64,000 nucleotides of DNA, taken from Manduca sexta. Taxonomy: Eukaryota; Arthropoda; Insecta; Lepidoptera; Sphingidae. Below the pieces are notes generated by a model. The model was given only the letters and a program-made list of their open reading frames with translations. It had not been told where the DNA came from and ran no database searches. The stretch is taken from positions 13,772,777 to 13,836,776 of the forward strand of contig NC_051141.1 of the NCBI RefSeq assembly GCF_014839805.1. The letters run 5' to 3'. Below, piece by piece: positions 10,868 through 22,700 of the stretch. A program made the position numbers and the translations under genes. The stretch's first letter is position 1; the number at the start of each line of letters is the position of its first letter.

Positions 10868-11082
10868 TATAATAATATCAGCCCTGTATTATATACTTGC
10901 CCACTACTGAGCACGGGCCTCCTTTACTACTGAGAGGGATTAGGCCTTAGTCCACCACGCTGGCCTAGTGCGGATTGGTAGACTTCACACACCTTCGAAA
11001 TTCCTATAGAGAACTTCTCAGATGTGCAGGTTTCCTCACTATGTTTTCCTTCACCGTCAAAGCGAACGATAAATTCAGAAAG
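10868..11082 (-). mobile_element. SINE, truncated copy (tandem pair, first)
   Basis: It shares AATATCAGCCCTGTATTA, GAGCACGGGCCTCC, CTTAGTCCACCACGCTGGCC and TCAGATGTGCAGGTTTCCTC with the adjacent copy at 11083-11420. It stops at GATAAATTCAGAAAGAA and so lacks the tRNA-like head, which in this orientation is on the right. Confidence 0.8.
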
Positions 11083-11420
11083 AATAATAATAATAAATAA
11101 TAATATCAGCCCTGTATTAGATACTTGCCCACTGCTGAGCACGGGCCTCCTCTACTGCTGAGAGGGATTAGGCCTTAGTCCACCACGCTGGCCTAGTGCG
11201 GATTGGTAGACTTCACACACCTTCGAAATTCCTATAGAGAACTTCTCAGATGTGCAGGTTTCCTCACGATATTTTCCTTCACCGTTAAAGCGAACGATAA
11301 ATTCACAAAGAATACACACATGATTTTTTTAGAAAAGTCAGAGGTGTGTGCCCTTGGGATTTGAACCTAGGGACATTCGTCTTGGCTGTCCGTTCCACAC
11401 CCAACTAGGCTATCGCCACT
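11083..11420 (-). mobile_element. tRNA-derived SINE, near full-length copy
   Basis: On the minus strand the element starts with AAGTGGCGATAGCCTAGTTG, whose TAGCCTAGTTGGG is an A box. AGGTTCAAATCCC near 11356-11368 is a B box. The body ends in an (ATT)n tail at 11083-11105. Together these are the internal promoter and tail of a tRNA-derived SINE. Confidence 0.85.
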
Positions 11421-11545
11421 TACCCCAACTAGACTATCGCCGCTTACACAAACACACACAAAGAATACGCACATGATTTTTTAGAAAAGTCACAGGTGTG
11501 TGCCCTTCAGTCCGTTCCACACCCAACTAGGCTATCGCAGCTATC
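11421..11545 (-). repeat. Partial tandem duplication of the SINE head
   Basis: The sequence repeats the CCAACTAGRCTATCGCCGCTT and AAGAATACRCACATGATTTT segments of the neighbouring SINE, but without its B-box stretch. It looks like a local duplication followed by deletion. Confidence 0.7.
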
Positions 11546-11891
11546 TGGAGGCACTATATCATATTAAATTTCAGAAACATTCACACCGCTAATGCAAGAG
11601 TAACAGCTTGTTTTGAAAACCTATTCCATTGTCCCCGAGTAGTAAGTCTCTCGCCATCTCATAGCGCCGCAACGTAGCATTTGATTATTTGAATAGGTAC
11701 TTTGTTATCTTCAAACACGTCTTAATTTGCAGAAGCTGCAATAAGTATTGCCCTTCCTTACAGCCGCAGATTTGTTTTATGAAAGAATTTAAATCGGTGT
11801 ATCGAATTTTACAGATAAACATAGAATATTTGTATTCCATATGAAGAAAACCAAACATGATAAATAGACGTATCGTTACATTTATAAGAGA

Positions 11892-12772
11892 CTAACTTTT
11901 GCTCGCAGATTCGCCTGTGTGAAGGAGATTTCCTGGATAAATGTCCTCTGTATGATAAAAGTCCCACTACATATTTTCCCGGGATAGAAAATAGCCTATA
12001 ACCTTCCCAGGTTCAACTATCTTCGTACGAAACTTTATAAAATCCGTTCAGTAGATTTTGAGAAAATCGATAATCTTTATGGCGGTACATTCAAGTCAAT
12101 CATATCGTAATAACTTTTAAATTATTCGGCCAAATTTCTATAATTTATTACTATTCATTAGTGTAAAGACAAAGTATATCTACATTAAATAATTCAAGCG
12201 ATAAGTGTATTTATTTTGGTAAGAGTTTGATAAATATTCTAAAATTTGTATTGTAAAAAAAGTATATGTTTAATTATATTTATGGCTCATTATTTTGGCT
12301 TCCACCTAATAATAATAATATCAGCTCTGTATTATATACTGTCCCACTGTTGGGCACGGGCCTCGTGTACTACTGAGAGGGAATAGGCCTTAGTCCACCA
12401 CGCTGGTCTAGTCCGGGTTGGTAGACTTCACACACCTTCGAAAATTCCTAGTAGAGAATTTCACAACCAACTAGGCTATCGCCGCTTTATTTAGAACTTT
12501 TTAAGACAGCCAATCCTACGGTACATCATCTTTGTCTAACTCCAACGGTTTAGGCAGCGTACGCCAAGATAGCATTTTTTTTCTGACTTACTTGATATTT
12601 ATCGTTATATTATGACAAATTACACTAAATCATGTAGCCTATGTGTTATTCTGATGTATAACCAATGTTACTGTAAAGTTTCATCCAAATCCGTTCAGTA
12701 GTTTTTTCGTGAAAGGGGAGCAAACATATTTACATAATCCATCCTCACAAACTTTCGCAATTATAAGTAGGA
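11892..12772 (-). mobile_element. Non-autonomous Helitron, interrupted by a SINE
   Basis: Read on the minus strand it begins TCCTACTTATAATTGCGAAA at 12772 next to an A, and ends near 11892 with a GC-rich hairpin and CAAAAGTTAGT, a one-base variant of CTAGT. The body matches plus-strand copies at 13102-13517 and 41825-42405. These are the TC...CTAG|T ends of Helitrons. No Rep/helicase gene is present. A SINE at 12306-12490 splits it. Confidence 0.8.
12306..12490 (-). mobile_element. SINE nested in a Helitron
   Basis: It has the same body as the SINEs at 10868 and 11083 (CAGCTCTGTATTATATACTG, GGGCACGGGCCTCGTG, TTAGTCCACCACGCTGG), with an internal deletion before ACCAACTAGGCTATCGCCGC. The flanking Helitron sequence resumes on both sides, so the SINE arrived later. 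Confidence 0.85.
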
Positions 12773-13101
12773 TTTACAGCTCTATGTAACGTTATTGAGA
12801 AGTTTTAAAGAAAATTTTTTACTATTTCTCATAGCCTTCGGTTTTACTACTTTCCGGAATACATTTTATTAGTAAACAAAAATGTTAATATTAATTATAA
12901 AATAAAGCATATGTCCCAGTAAAGTGAATATCCGCAATATATTGATATATAAATTCTTAATATCGTTTTTCTCATTATCGTCTTTGTACGACTTTAAAAA
13001 CATGTTTGTTATTTTTAAAAATTGTGTAAACCGCAAAAGATGGAAGGCTTTTTCTTATATAAGTATTAGATTAAATCAACAAATTAATTAACAATCCAAC
13101 T

Positions 13102-13517
13102 TCCTACTAACATTATTAATGCGAAAGTTTGTGAGGATGGCATGTATGTTTATTTCTCTTTGACGAAAAAAAATTTGAACAGATGTGAATCAAATTTTAC
13201 AGTAACATTGGTTATACATCAGAATAACTAATAGGCTACAATTTATAATGATTTTGTGTAATTTGTTCATAATATAACAATACATACGTACGCTGCCTAA
13301 ACCGTTGGAGTTAGACACAGATGATGTACCTACCGTAGTATTGGTTGTCTTAAATAGTTCTAAATAAAAGTCCGCGACAACATGTATTTGTCTTTTATGT
13401 AGAAGCCACTATGACCAAAACAGTGAGCCATAAACATAATTAAATCGGATATTTTTTTAGCGGGACTTTTATCCCGGAAAATTCCTTCACGCGGGCGCAA
13501 CAGCGAGCAAAAGCTAG
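13102..13517 (+). mobile_element. Non-autonomous Helitron, internally deleted copy
   Basis: It begins TCCTACTAACATTATTAATG and ends GCGAGCAAAAGCTAG followed by T, with the hairpin GCGGGCGC just upstream. Compared with the copies at 11892-12772 and 41825-42405 it lacks the AT-rich middle section and passes from AATTAAATCGGATA directly into the 3' end. Confidence 0.85.
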
Positions 13518-14108
13518 TAATTTAATTTTTAAAAACTTCATGAAATTAGCACCAACTTCGCGAATTGTTGAAGGTTTTATATGTAGATAGATCGATAGAT
13601 AGATAAAAAAGTTTATTTAGGCTACAATTAACACACAGTATAACTTAAGATATAACATAGACAATAGACAAGTAAATACATATCCATTTGTGAGATATTG
13701 CAGCCGCAATCGGGCCCCAGCTCAGCAATATGCTATGTATTATATCAATTTAGCTGGCTGATATTGTAAATGTCATTGGAGTTTCCATAGAGATGAAAAA
13801 TATCAAGAAAAATGGTGTTCCTGTTATAGCGTAAACTCTGCTAATAGAAAATAAACTATTCAGTTTATAAATTCTTAGTTCGTTATTACTCTGCAACATA
13901 TCCCATTCCTAACACGAATCACCCAGATTGTTCATCTGTCTCTACATATTATAAAACCATTGACGTATATTCTGTATACACGTACTTCCATATAAACTAT
14001 TTGTTCAAAATCTGAACTAAAATGGCAACCAAAACGAAATTGTTATAATCTATTTATTCACTTGTACAACAAATAATTTTACTTATTTGACTAATATGTT
14101 TATACACA

Positions 14109-14280
14109 TCCAGGTTTGCAGTTAGACTCGCGTTTTTATATTATGAGCGCCACTCCGTACACATCCAAAAGCTCTAATATTGACACCATGCTAAAATCAG
14201 TTTGAATGGATGACAGTTCAATTCAAACACAATAAATGTTCGAAACGCCAAATCTAGTACGTAATACATATATCGATGTA
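14109..14280 (+). repeat. Dispersed repeat, copy 1 of 2
   Basis: It shares TCCAGGTTTGCAGTTAGACT, CCGTACACA, CGCCAAATCTAGTACGTA and ATATCGATG with 21769-21968. It is non-coding. Confidence 0.75.
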
Positions 14281-14284
14281 TAAA

Positions 14285-14484
14285 ACAAAGTTCTTCTTTG
14301 CTGTCTGCATGTGATCGTTTTTCTGAAAATCTACCAAACGGATATTTTTGAAATTCGAGAAGAAATTGGTCGAGATAGTTTAAGACTCTAGGAAGATTAT
14401 AAGCTACTTTCTATCCCGAGAAAATATGTAGCGAGACTTTTCTCCTAACTCCTTCATGCGGGCGAAGCCGCGAGCAAAAGCTAG
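14285..14484 (+). mobile_element. Helitron 3' end fragment
   Basis: It ends GCGGGCGAAGCCGCGAGCAA then AAGCTAG|T, the same hairpin and terminus as the Helitrons in this window. The 5' part is unlike them, so this is either another family or a truncated copy; the left boundary is uncertain. Confidence 0.65.
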
Positions 14485-14994
14485 TAATTAATAAAGCGAT
14501 TAAAGGCCTCGTAATAAAAATATATTCAATAGGACAGCGATTAATATGAGGAACTTGTAAAGGTTTTTTGCAATGGTTACTACAAATGTCAAAGCCGCAT
14601 TACCCATAGGAGGACAAGATCCAGTAAAACCTCTTTCGTGTTACGGATATTGAATTGATATTGTACATTAGTATTACATATTATATATAGTAGTATTACA
14701 TAGTCTTTTTATGGAGTGCTTTGTGGGAAATTTTGAAACGGCACGGTGATTCATTTCTTCCTAAATGGATAATAAGCGATGTAAAATATTATTTGATTGA
14801 TTTTTGGAAATTTAATGTAACATTAGCGACCTCCTCCGGCTTCACACGGATAGCAGATATAATTATCATGCCTACATTTTTTCTATCCAGTGCCGCATCA
14901 GTTTGTTGCGCCGACGTCGATAATATTTAAATGTAACATATTTATTCATCCATATTGGAATATTTTTAATGTATTTTATTTTATATCCTGCAAA

Positions 14995-15090
14995 TATTTG
15001 AAAATGTAAAGAACCTATGGTCCCTATGGCGCTCAATGGGGGAGGCATATGTCCAGCAGTGGACGATTCCCGGCTGAAATGATGCAAGAA
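14995..15090 (+). mobile_element. 5'-truncated RTE-type LINE tail
   Basis: The segment TGGGGGAGGCATATGTCCAG, then CAGTGGACG and CGGCTGAAATGATG is the characteristic 3' end of RTE LINEs in Lepidoptera. Only about 95 bp remain. The minus-strand open frame at 14872-15087 is its shadow. Confidence 0.65.
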
Positions 15091-15237
15091 CCTATACTAA
15101 TAGGTATTATCTATATGAAGCTGAATAATTTGTTCGTTTGAACTCGCTAACCTCAGGAACTAAGATATTCATTTGAATAGACTCAGCCTCCCTATGAATG
15201 TTTCAAAAAAACGCGACTCGTAAGTCGATGTCGTTTA

Positions 15238-15575
15238 ATTTTTAACCGACTTCAAAAAAAGAGGAGGTTATCAATTCAACGTCAATGTTTTTTTTTTAAT
15301 GTTTGTTACCTTAAGACTCGCTCATTCATGAACTGATTTGGAAAATTCTTTTTTTATTGGAAAGAATATACCTTCAGATTGGTCCCATAAAATTTATTTC
15401 AAAATAGCTTCAGTAGTTTGGTTTTAAAACTAAAAAAACTAGAGTAATTATGTCATCCAAGAATACGAAATCGCGCATTTTGCTTGCTACCTGTTATGTG
15501 AAATTATTTTTTGGTTTTGAGTAGTTTTTGAATGCGGTTTAATTTTTACATAAATTATTTTTATTATGTTTATAA
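15238..15575 (+). repeat. Dispersed repeat opening 'AACCGACTTCAAAAAAAG', longer copy
   Basis: It shares its beginning and its last 80 bp with the copy at 2536-2690, with an additional central part (GTTTGTTACC, TTGGTCCCATAAAATTTATT). It is non-coding. Confidence 0.65.
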
Positions 15576-15599
15576 TTAATCGACGGACTACTGCGTGAG

Positions 15600-17760
15600 T
15601 CACGCATCAGTCTTGTGACAGCAATCCCAATTATACGATATATAATTGTGCCGCGTTTTTTCGTTACATCATAAGCACACAGATAAGTGAACTAAATGAT
15701 GAAAGTTAAAAAAAATCCAATTACTTCACAAAACACGCCTTAACTACTGCAAATAGCCATTACTAGAGATTCTTCTTTTGATAACTGCTATTCAATATTT
15801 TGACTAAATATCCTCTCTGAAAACACATGAAATCATTAAAAATATACATGCGCTTTACATTCACGGATAACGTAACCGTAAAAAACTGCATTATTTAAAA
15901 CTAAACGTGAACATGGTCATTAGAACTACAACATTAATATTTGAAAATGACGTTATCTTGGTTTTATTTAAATATTAAAAAATATTTGCGGCCTATCCGC
16001 ATGGAGAGAAAAGTCATGCGTTTCTAATCTAAATTTCGTTGTTTTGATGAATAACGTTACCACTTCATAAATATCATGTGTGGAGTACTAGATTAAACGC
16101 GCAAAGAGAGTTCCGACAGTCATATTATGCACTAATATGAATTTTACCAATTTCAAATCTCAGATTAGATCGTTTTATGTGGGATCTCTCCATAAGAAGT
16201 TATACGTCCATTTTATTTTGCACATGGTGGTTGTCAGTAAAAAATCTTTATTTGTTTGTTCGATAGACTGGTTGCGTATACAACCTGTTGAAAATACTTA
16301 TGATAATAAAGCGCATTTTTTACGTATTTCTAATGCTCAGGATTCGTTTAGCAATAAATGGCGCCGGACCATGGTTTGACAGTTGACACCCGGGCGATTA
16401 TCTATTGAGCACCCCTAATATGGATTTTATCTTGTCTTACTGATAACAAAATGCGAATGATTATATATTGCTTAGATAGATCATGACTCATGTCCTAGAT
16501 TAACACATACGCTACTTCTTATTCTGCTAATTAGCTCGTATATAAATCCTTTTCTTCAAGGTTTAAGTTACATAAAACTCTAATTTATGCTCATTTTGAT
16601 AATTTCAAATAAAATACCCGCGATTTGATCGCAAATGCACATGTACAGGAAATAAGTAGATTGTTCTTTGGTCTTGAGATTATCAGTGCCAATTTTTTAA
16701 ATTAAATACGATGTTGTTTATAAAATCATGATTTATGTCGGCCTAAATTCTTAAAATTGAATACTATGAATTGGCGTTATTCGATAAATTGTATCATAAT
16801 ACGAGTTGTTGTTTAATGCATGATGGTTTTTTTTCATAAATATCTTTATGGTATAAAAAATATAGAACTTTAAAAAAACAAAATTTTCTACAATCGCTAA
16901 CGAACGGGAACATTAGCTCCAATGTGCAACTAGGCGTTTTTACCTACTTATGTCGATGTCATTTACCACGTATAAACTAAGTTAAATGAAATACTTTTTC
17001 TTAAATATTAATTTTCTTGTAAATTTAATTACTTTGCCTATCGGTAGTAGGTTTCTCATATGTGTGTCCGCCTGGGTATGTACCACCGCAATGTCTATTT
17101 CTGACACCAAGCAGCAGTGTGTACTGTGTAGACACTGTTGTGTGCCGGTTTAAAGGATATTGTAGTGTAACTACTGGATACAATAAGACGTAAGATCTCA
17201 TCTCTTAGGATGGCGAGCGCATTGAAATATCAAACAATACTTTGTAATTCAAAGAAACTAGACAGGTCGTTTTGATAATAGATTGAATTTTCGTAATACC
17301 TTATAATTTATTAACACAACATGCTGCCTGCATATTTATTCTAATTTGTAGAGATATTACAAGTCCAGTTAAAGGCTACTAATTATTTTATGTCATGTCT
17401 CTTTGAGCACACTCCACTAAACCTGTTAACAGACGGACGTAAAATTCAATATAAATTACCGAGAGTGAAAGAAATCTGGGTTTTAAAATGGTATAAACAA
17501 ACACGCGGCAAGCTTTACACATACAATGATGCACAGTTAAAATAAATACAACGGAAAAATAAATAAATTGGCCTAAACTTTGTTGGAATGTTAAGAGGTG
17601 TTAAAGGTAAACACCGAATGAACTTCGTGTATGTAATATTATGAGACAACACACTATTTCCGGAGTAGCCTGAGGTGTTACAATGTAATCTGTGCTACAT
17701 AATCTTTTCTTACTCTCAAAATAGCTAGTGATAATCAATTAAGACTCACACGCGCCGCAG
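15600..17760. other. Long stretch without a recognisable gene
   Basis: AT-rich sequence. The longest frame (16137-16379, plus, 80 codons) has no recognisable motif, no clear splice sites and AT-driven composition. I see no element boundaries. Confidence 0.5.
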
Positions 17761-17771
17761 ATATTTAGGAA

Positions 17772-17774
17772 TTG

Positions 17775-17805
<31 letters not shown>

Positions 17806-17813
17806 AATCAATG
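17772..17813. repeat. (TA)n palindrome
   Basis: ATTGATTTATT followed by a TA run and the inverted ATAAATCAAT makes an AT-only palindrome that could form a hairpin or cruciform. Confidence 0.8.
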
Positions 17814-17827
17814 TTTAAAGTTTCACA

Positions 17828-17884
17828 AGCTCACGCCTTTTTACCATAGATGTGAGCAGAGATTATCGAGCGCCACGTGCTATA
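17828..17884 (+). repeat. Dispersed repeat, shared with 18657-18720
   Basis: The sequence CTCACGCCTTTTTACCATAG followed by ATGTGAGCAGAGATTATCGA and GCGCCACGTGCTAT recurs with few changes about 830 bp downstream. Confidence 0.8.
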
Positions 17885-18656
17885 CTTACTTATTCACTAT
17901 GCTCGTAGAAACTTTAAACAGGCCATAATATGTTATAGGTATTTTCCTGATATAAATATAGCAGTGAGGAAGTAAACCGTAAGTATTTGTAAATAAATAT
18001 GAAAGAGAAACTGATCGCGAGAAACATGACACGTGTGTTTAGTGAATAGTGCAGCCGTAGGACCGAGGAAAAACGAATCAGGTTATGGATAAATAAGAAT
18101 AAGTGGATAACACAAACTACATACTTCAGATATTAAGTGCAGGGTGGTTGAAGTAGGTAACGATGGCGCGTAAGGCTGCAAAATAGCTCTCTCGGAAGGC
18201 ACGTGAGCTATGAATACCCACATGAAATCCTTCAGCGTGTGGTTTATATGGTATCATATTCATCAAGCATCTTAATAACCTACAGTTCTTTGTTTAATCA
18301 AGAAATCAATGGGGAATGAAGCAATTTTTATATGTAACAACGATTGACCAGAAAGAAAATACTTCCTACTATTATTCAATGATAGTTCAATGGAACCCAT
18401 CTCTTAAAAAGACGACCTAAAACCAAGCTGTATTTTCGCTTAAAAATATTTTTATCTGAAAGAATTTTTTTAGTAAGTGAATAAAGATTTTTTTTAGTTA
18501 TTACTAGCAGACCCGGAAACTCCGTACCACCTCTGAATCAATAAATGTGATGTTAATATTAGTATTAGTTAAGTTAATTCTATTTAGTTTTATTAATATG
18601 AAATGAATTAAGTTCAATAAATGTAGGGTAGGTACAATTGAAAAAAGCATACACAC

Positions 18657-18758
18657 ATGCTCACGCCCTTTTACCATAGATGTGAGCAGAGACTATCGAG
18701 CGCCACGTGCTATGATCATGACGGACCTCTTTCGCCTTTTCCACGCTTATAGTTCTCC
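18657..18758 (+). repeat. Dispersed repeat, second copy
   Basis: It matches 17828-17884 and continues with GATCATGACGGACCTCTTTC, so this copy is longer at its right side. Confidence 0.75.
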
Positions 18759-19134
18759 TGGTGAGTAGAAGAAGAATGGGAGGTTATTTTTAACCATCAT
18801 AAATGTATGCCTTTATTCTGGTTATATATTCTTGAGCCAGCTATTTTCGTAGAAGATAATTTACACCGTCGGACACATAAACTGCATCAATGTTCAAGAC
18901 GCCTTTAGGATAAAATTTTTGCCAAGTATTCAAACTTTTTACACAAATTTAAATTGAAACCTATAGTTTGGTTCGTTAACTTCATAATAGCGTAGTAACA
19001 TACCCTTAAGTGTATGTTTGTATAATGTATACGGGAAAGGACCATTTAGTTTTTTTTTTTAACAAAAACGATAAATGTAAAAAAATAAAATTGGTTTTTA
19101 CAATAAAAGATAAAGTTGAAACACAGGTTTTTTT

Positions 19135-19975
19135 TCCTTTAATAAGAAGTATTGCTTCCACGTGCCCTTATTACGGATTCTAATCGGTTCCGCATAGATC
19201 TTATTGGGGTTATTAAACGGTCTCGCAGAATATTGCTCCTTTCTTGCATATTGTGGGCACAGGATTTCTCGCATATACAGGTTTTTTAAACTGTCCCAAA
19301 CATGCCTAATATGATTAAGATCCGAGCTGCGTGTTAGTCAATTCTTGGTATGTATCCCAACCTCTACGCAATATTGACGAACTTGTGGCAACGGCACGAG
19401 GTCGGGCATTATCTTGAATTAGAGAAAAGTTTTCGCCTATTAATCCCATGAAAAGTACCACGTAAGCTTCTAACATCTCTGTTAAATAGCATTGTGCCGT
19501 TAAACCACCTCTTATAACGGTTTGACGAACCATGTCGATGAACACAAGTTCAGTTATCCCGATCATCGAAATGCCATCCCACATTATACTCGAACTTCCT
19601 CCAAAAGGACTAAGAACGCTCCTCAATGCAACTTTGAGCCAATCTCTCCCCACGTCGACCATAGACTCTTCTGCGACCGTCTGCACCATTTAAACATGCC
19701 TTACACTCATCGGTGAAGAATATGGAGGCCCATTGCTCTTCAGTCCAATTTAGATATTCACGTGCAAATCTTGCAAATCTTAAACGAGCTTGGCAGTGAG
19801 CTGCAGGCAGCTTTGGACGATGTGCAGGCCTAAAAGGGGTCATTGCCGCTTCCTTAAGTCTCCTTATTATTGTTCCTGCACTCGCTTTACTCCAACGCAC
19901 TTCATTCGGCTCTGTTTTGATGTTTACTGACGTCAGGAAAGAAAACAATAAATCGGTCGTCACGGCGGGTGGTGA
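19135..19975 (-). mobile_element. Decayed Tc1-like transposase
   Basis: Minus-strand frames 19610-19963 (117 codons) and 19315-19689 (124 codons) are consecutive parts of a Tc1-family transposase. The first has the RRLKEAAMTPFRPAHRPKL linker and FTDE with the first catalytic Asp. The second has WDGISMIGITELVFI and QDNARPRA with the second. A third frame at 19290-19335 reads DLNHIRHVWDSL, where the usual NPIE carrying the third acidic residue has become NHIR. At least two frameshifts separate the parts. It is a dead cut-and-paste transposon; the terminal inverted repeats are not identified. Confidence 0.85.
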
Positions 19976-20264
19976 CTCGAGTTCTGCCGGTACTGGTTTT
20001 TTTTTGTAAGAATAATTATCAATACTTATTGGTTACAATAATTTTAATTACAAAAAAAATCCAAACTATTAATTTAAAATTTTACTCTAATAACACACGA
20101 ATTTGAGACTATTTCTATTTCAAAATTTTGATTTTTTTTTAAATGATTAATGGACAATCTTGACGTTTTTATTTAGTTTAATCTAAAATATTGGCATACT
20201 TTCCAAAAATATTAATTCGAAAGTAATCCTGAACTTTGGTGCAGTTTATGAGTTCGTCAGTGTA

Positions 20265-20465
20265 TTTGGTCAACGTACGTTATAATCCGGCGCTTCTTTC
20301 CACCCATTCACATTAGCTCGATAAATACTTTTTGTGACTGGTCTTTCATACATCTTCTTTACGTGCCCGAACCATATTACTTTTTACTTTTTCAATCAGC
20401 ACATCATTCTTTCAGTCACCACATCATTCTTCCACGTATAGCGGTTTTATCATACTTACTATTTC
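20265..20465 (-). mobile_element. LINE ORF2 C-terminal scrap
   Basis: On the minus strand, broken frames read VTKSIYRANVNGWKEAP and neighbouring pieces that resemble the conserved C-terminal part of a LINE reverse-transcriptase ORF common in Lepidoptera. Only about 200 bp remain. Confidence 0.5.
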
Positions 20466-20780
20466 CCATGCGAACAGCATTTATATTATTATAACCACAG
20501 GTTAATTGGAAAAACATTAGTAACGTTAACAGAATACAGACAATAATTGGTAAGGTTACAACTATATTCGTAAAATTACATTTATACCTCACAAAACTAC
20601 TTTATTTCATAAAAGTGTATTTCACTTAATTCCTGACATAGGTACATAATATATAATAAAAGGTGGCGAAAATGAAATGTCATAATGTGAATGTCCCTTA
20701 ATTTTTGTAGATGGTGCCGATTGTCACTATGCTTTGAAATTTATGTTATAGACACATAAAGATTTTTATGTCAACAAACC

Positions 20781-21315
20781 ATGGAACGGTATACACCTCA
20801 AGAACGTGAAATGCATGAATAACCATTGCATCCGATCAAAGTGACTGTTTGGTGTGGCATTTGCAGTGAAAAAGTGATTGGCCCTTGTTTTACTGAGGAC
20901 GCAGAATTTTACCGCAACTTGCTGCATTTTATCTCGATCATTATTGGTTCTAACAGGACAAAGCATCTACTCACAAGGCTCGGGCAACAATGGAAATTTA
21001 GAGACACAAGTTTCCGGGCCGATTGATCTCCCGTTTTCGAGATTTGAACTGACCGTTCAGATCGCCAGATTTAACAGCGCCAGCCTTATCCTTTGGAACT
21101 TTTTGAAATCTCGCGTTTACCACAACAAACCACGAATCCTACAAGACTTGAAAGCTAATATTGAAGCAGAAATCGTCCATTTGGAGCCAGATGTTTTGCG
21201 AGCAACAATTGAAAATATCGTAAAACCAGCACGATGGTGCAACAACTCGGGAGGTGGCCATTTGAGCGATATATTTTGTTCCAATTTATGCCATAAGTTT
21301 TACACATTTAAATAA
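20781..21315 (+). mobile_element. Internally deleted IS630/Tc1/mariner-type transposase
   Basis: A 13-codon stub starts at ATG 20781 (MERYTPQEREMHE, then TAA), matching a transposase N-terminus. It is joined directly to the catalytic-domain segment HPIKVTVWCGICSEKVIGP (from 20826). A frame shift leads to the C-terminal part in 20878-21315, with FLKSRVYHNKPRILQDLKAN and SGGGHLSDI. About the first 150 residues between stub and core are absent, as in deletion derivatives of cut-and-paste transposons. It is non-functional. Confidence 0.8.
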
Positions 21316-21329
21316 AGTTTTCATGAAAA

Positions 21330-21768
21330 CAGACTGTTTTTTTTTCATTTTTAACAAAATGGCAGTCCATCCAAATTGTGATATTACTATTACGCCACTT
21401 TATTTAATAAAATGCCAAAACCTATTAGAAATAAGTTGCTTTTGCCTAAGTAATAAATGTATTTTTTTTTTGTATCGGAAACCGCAGTCTACATTGAGCG
21501 AAACCTACGAATGGTAAAATGGAATCCTCCGGCTTAGTTAAATGATTATTTTTATTCTGATTATTAATGTACAATTATTTAGTTTTTTTTAAAAATGACT
21601 AGAACTGTAAATCTGTGTCACCATAATCTAACCTGTGTGCCACAATAAGTATAATTTGAATTTGAAAATTTGAATATCCGTTCACAAAATGTTCTCTAGA
21701 TTGTGCACGCGGCAGTAAAATGGAATTAGATATTTTTTTGTAGTTATGAATATTGATGGTGCTATATA
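21330..21768. other. No gene seen
   Basis: AT-rich sequence. The frame at 21323-21517 has no coding character. Confidence 0.5.
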
Positions 21769-21968
21769 TCCAGGTTTACACTTAGACTGAGTTTTTATAT
21801 CACGACCGCCACAACCGTACACAACCACAAGCTGTCAATATTGACCATACCATGTTCAAATGATTTGAACTGTTATCCACATTAATGGATATGAGTTCAA
21901 ATCATTTGAACACTGTGAATGTTCAGAACGCCAAATCTAGTACGTAGTACATAAAATTATATCGATGC
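21769..21968 (+). repeat. Dispersed repeat, copy 2 of 2, with a 19-bp palindrome
   Basis: It matches 14109-14280 at both ends. Inside, TGTTCAAATGATTTGAACT (21853-21871) is exactly inverted at 21894-21912 with a 22-base loop. Each arm is itself almost palindromic (TTCAAATGATTTGAA). Copy 1 lacks this perfect symmetry. Confidence 0.85.
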
Positions 21969-22019
21969 TGAGATCTGTTTACGATGGCGAGAGCTGTAGT
22001 AGCTTTATACTCTTTGGTA

Positions 22020-22700
22020 AGAAGGAGTATTGGAACGAAAATGGAGTAATTAGGTACTCGTATTGTGAAAGACATTGTAATTAATTGTAATGATGGTATA
22101 CTATAAGTAAATGGAGTGGAGTCCTGAACCTGCTACTCTCGATATTTTGTGCAAGCGAATGAAGCGTGATGATTGTAATTAAATTGTGCATCTTGTGAAT
22201 ACTCTATTTTGTTGCTCGCATTACCCACGAAAATCCCACATGTTATGCAAAGGTAGCATAAACCCACTGATGATTACGATGCCCGTTCCGACATATCTAT
22301 ATAAATAGAGAAAAATAAGCGTTCGTATCGACTAGGTTATTAAGGCTTCAACTCAGTTAAAATATATGTCTATTGTTATAGGCAACAAAAACTGTAAGAG
22401 AGTTACGATTATAGCATTTTATATTGCATGATTTTGGTAGTTTTCGTGATACCTTAAAATGGCTTTATGTCGTGCATGTGTCGTCGGTAGCTCAATACGA
22501 AGTCCTCGACGGAGTTAATAAAAAAGTTACAAGTGCGAGCAATAAAGTATGGGATCCTATTATTGATGCCAGAATACAGCCGTCGCATTATATTAATTAC
22601 AATATGTTTAACTAGTTAAATGTAGTCATTTCGTGTCTTTGACTATTAAATCATAAATGAACTAATAAATTAGCCTTTATTTCTATTACTTACATACATT
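22020..22700. other. No recognised gene
   Basis: A 63-codon plus-strand frame (22424-22615) has a fairly balanced composition but no recognisable motif, splice context or poly(A) signal that would make it a gene. Confidence 0.4.

Noticed and set aside
11341..11420. Possible tRNA gene with A and B boxes
   Set aside because: The boxes belong to a SINE head, and no complete cloverleaf with an acceptor stem was seen.
10868..12490. Repeated units that could suggest a CRISPR-like array
   Set aside because: Units are SINE copies of unequal length with tRNA-like promoters in a eukaryotic genome; there are no uniform spacers.
16137..16379. 80-codon plus-strand frame
   Set aside because: No motif, no splice or poly(A) context, and AT-driven composition.
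22424..22615. 63-codon plus-strand frame
   Set aside because: No recognisable domain or gene context.
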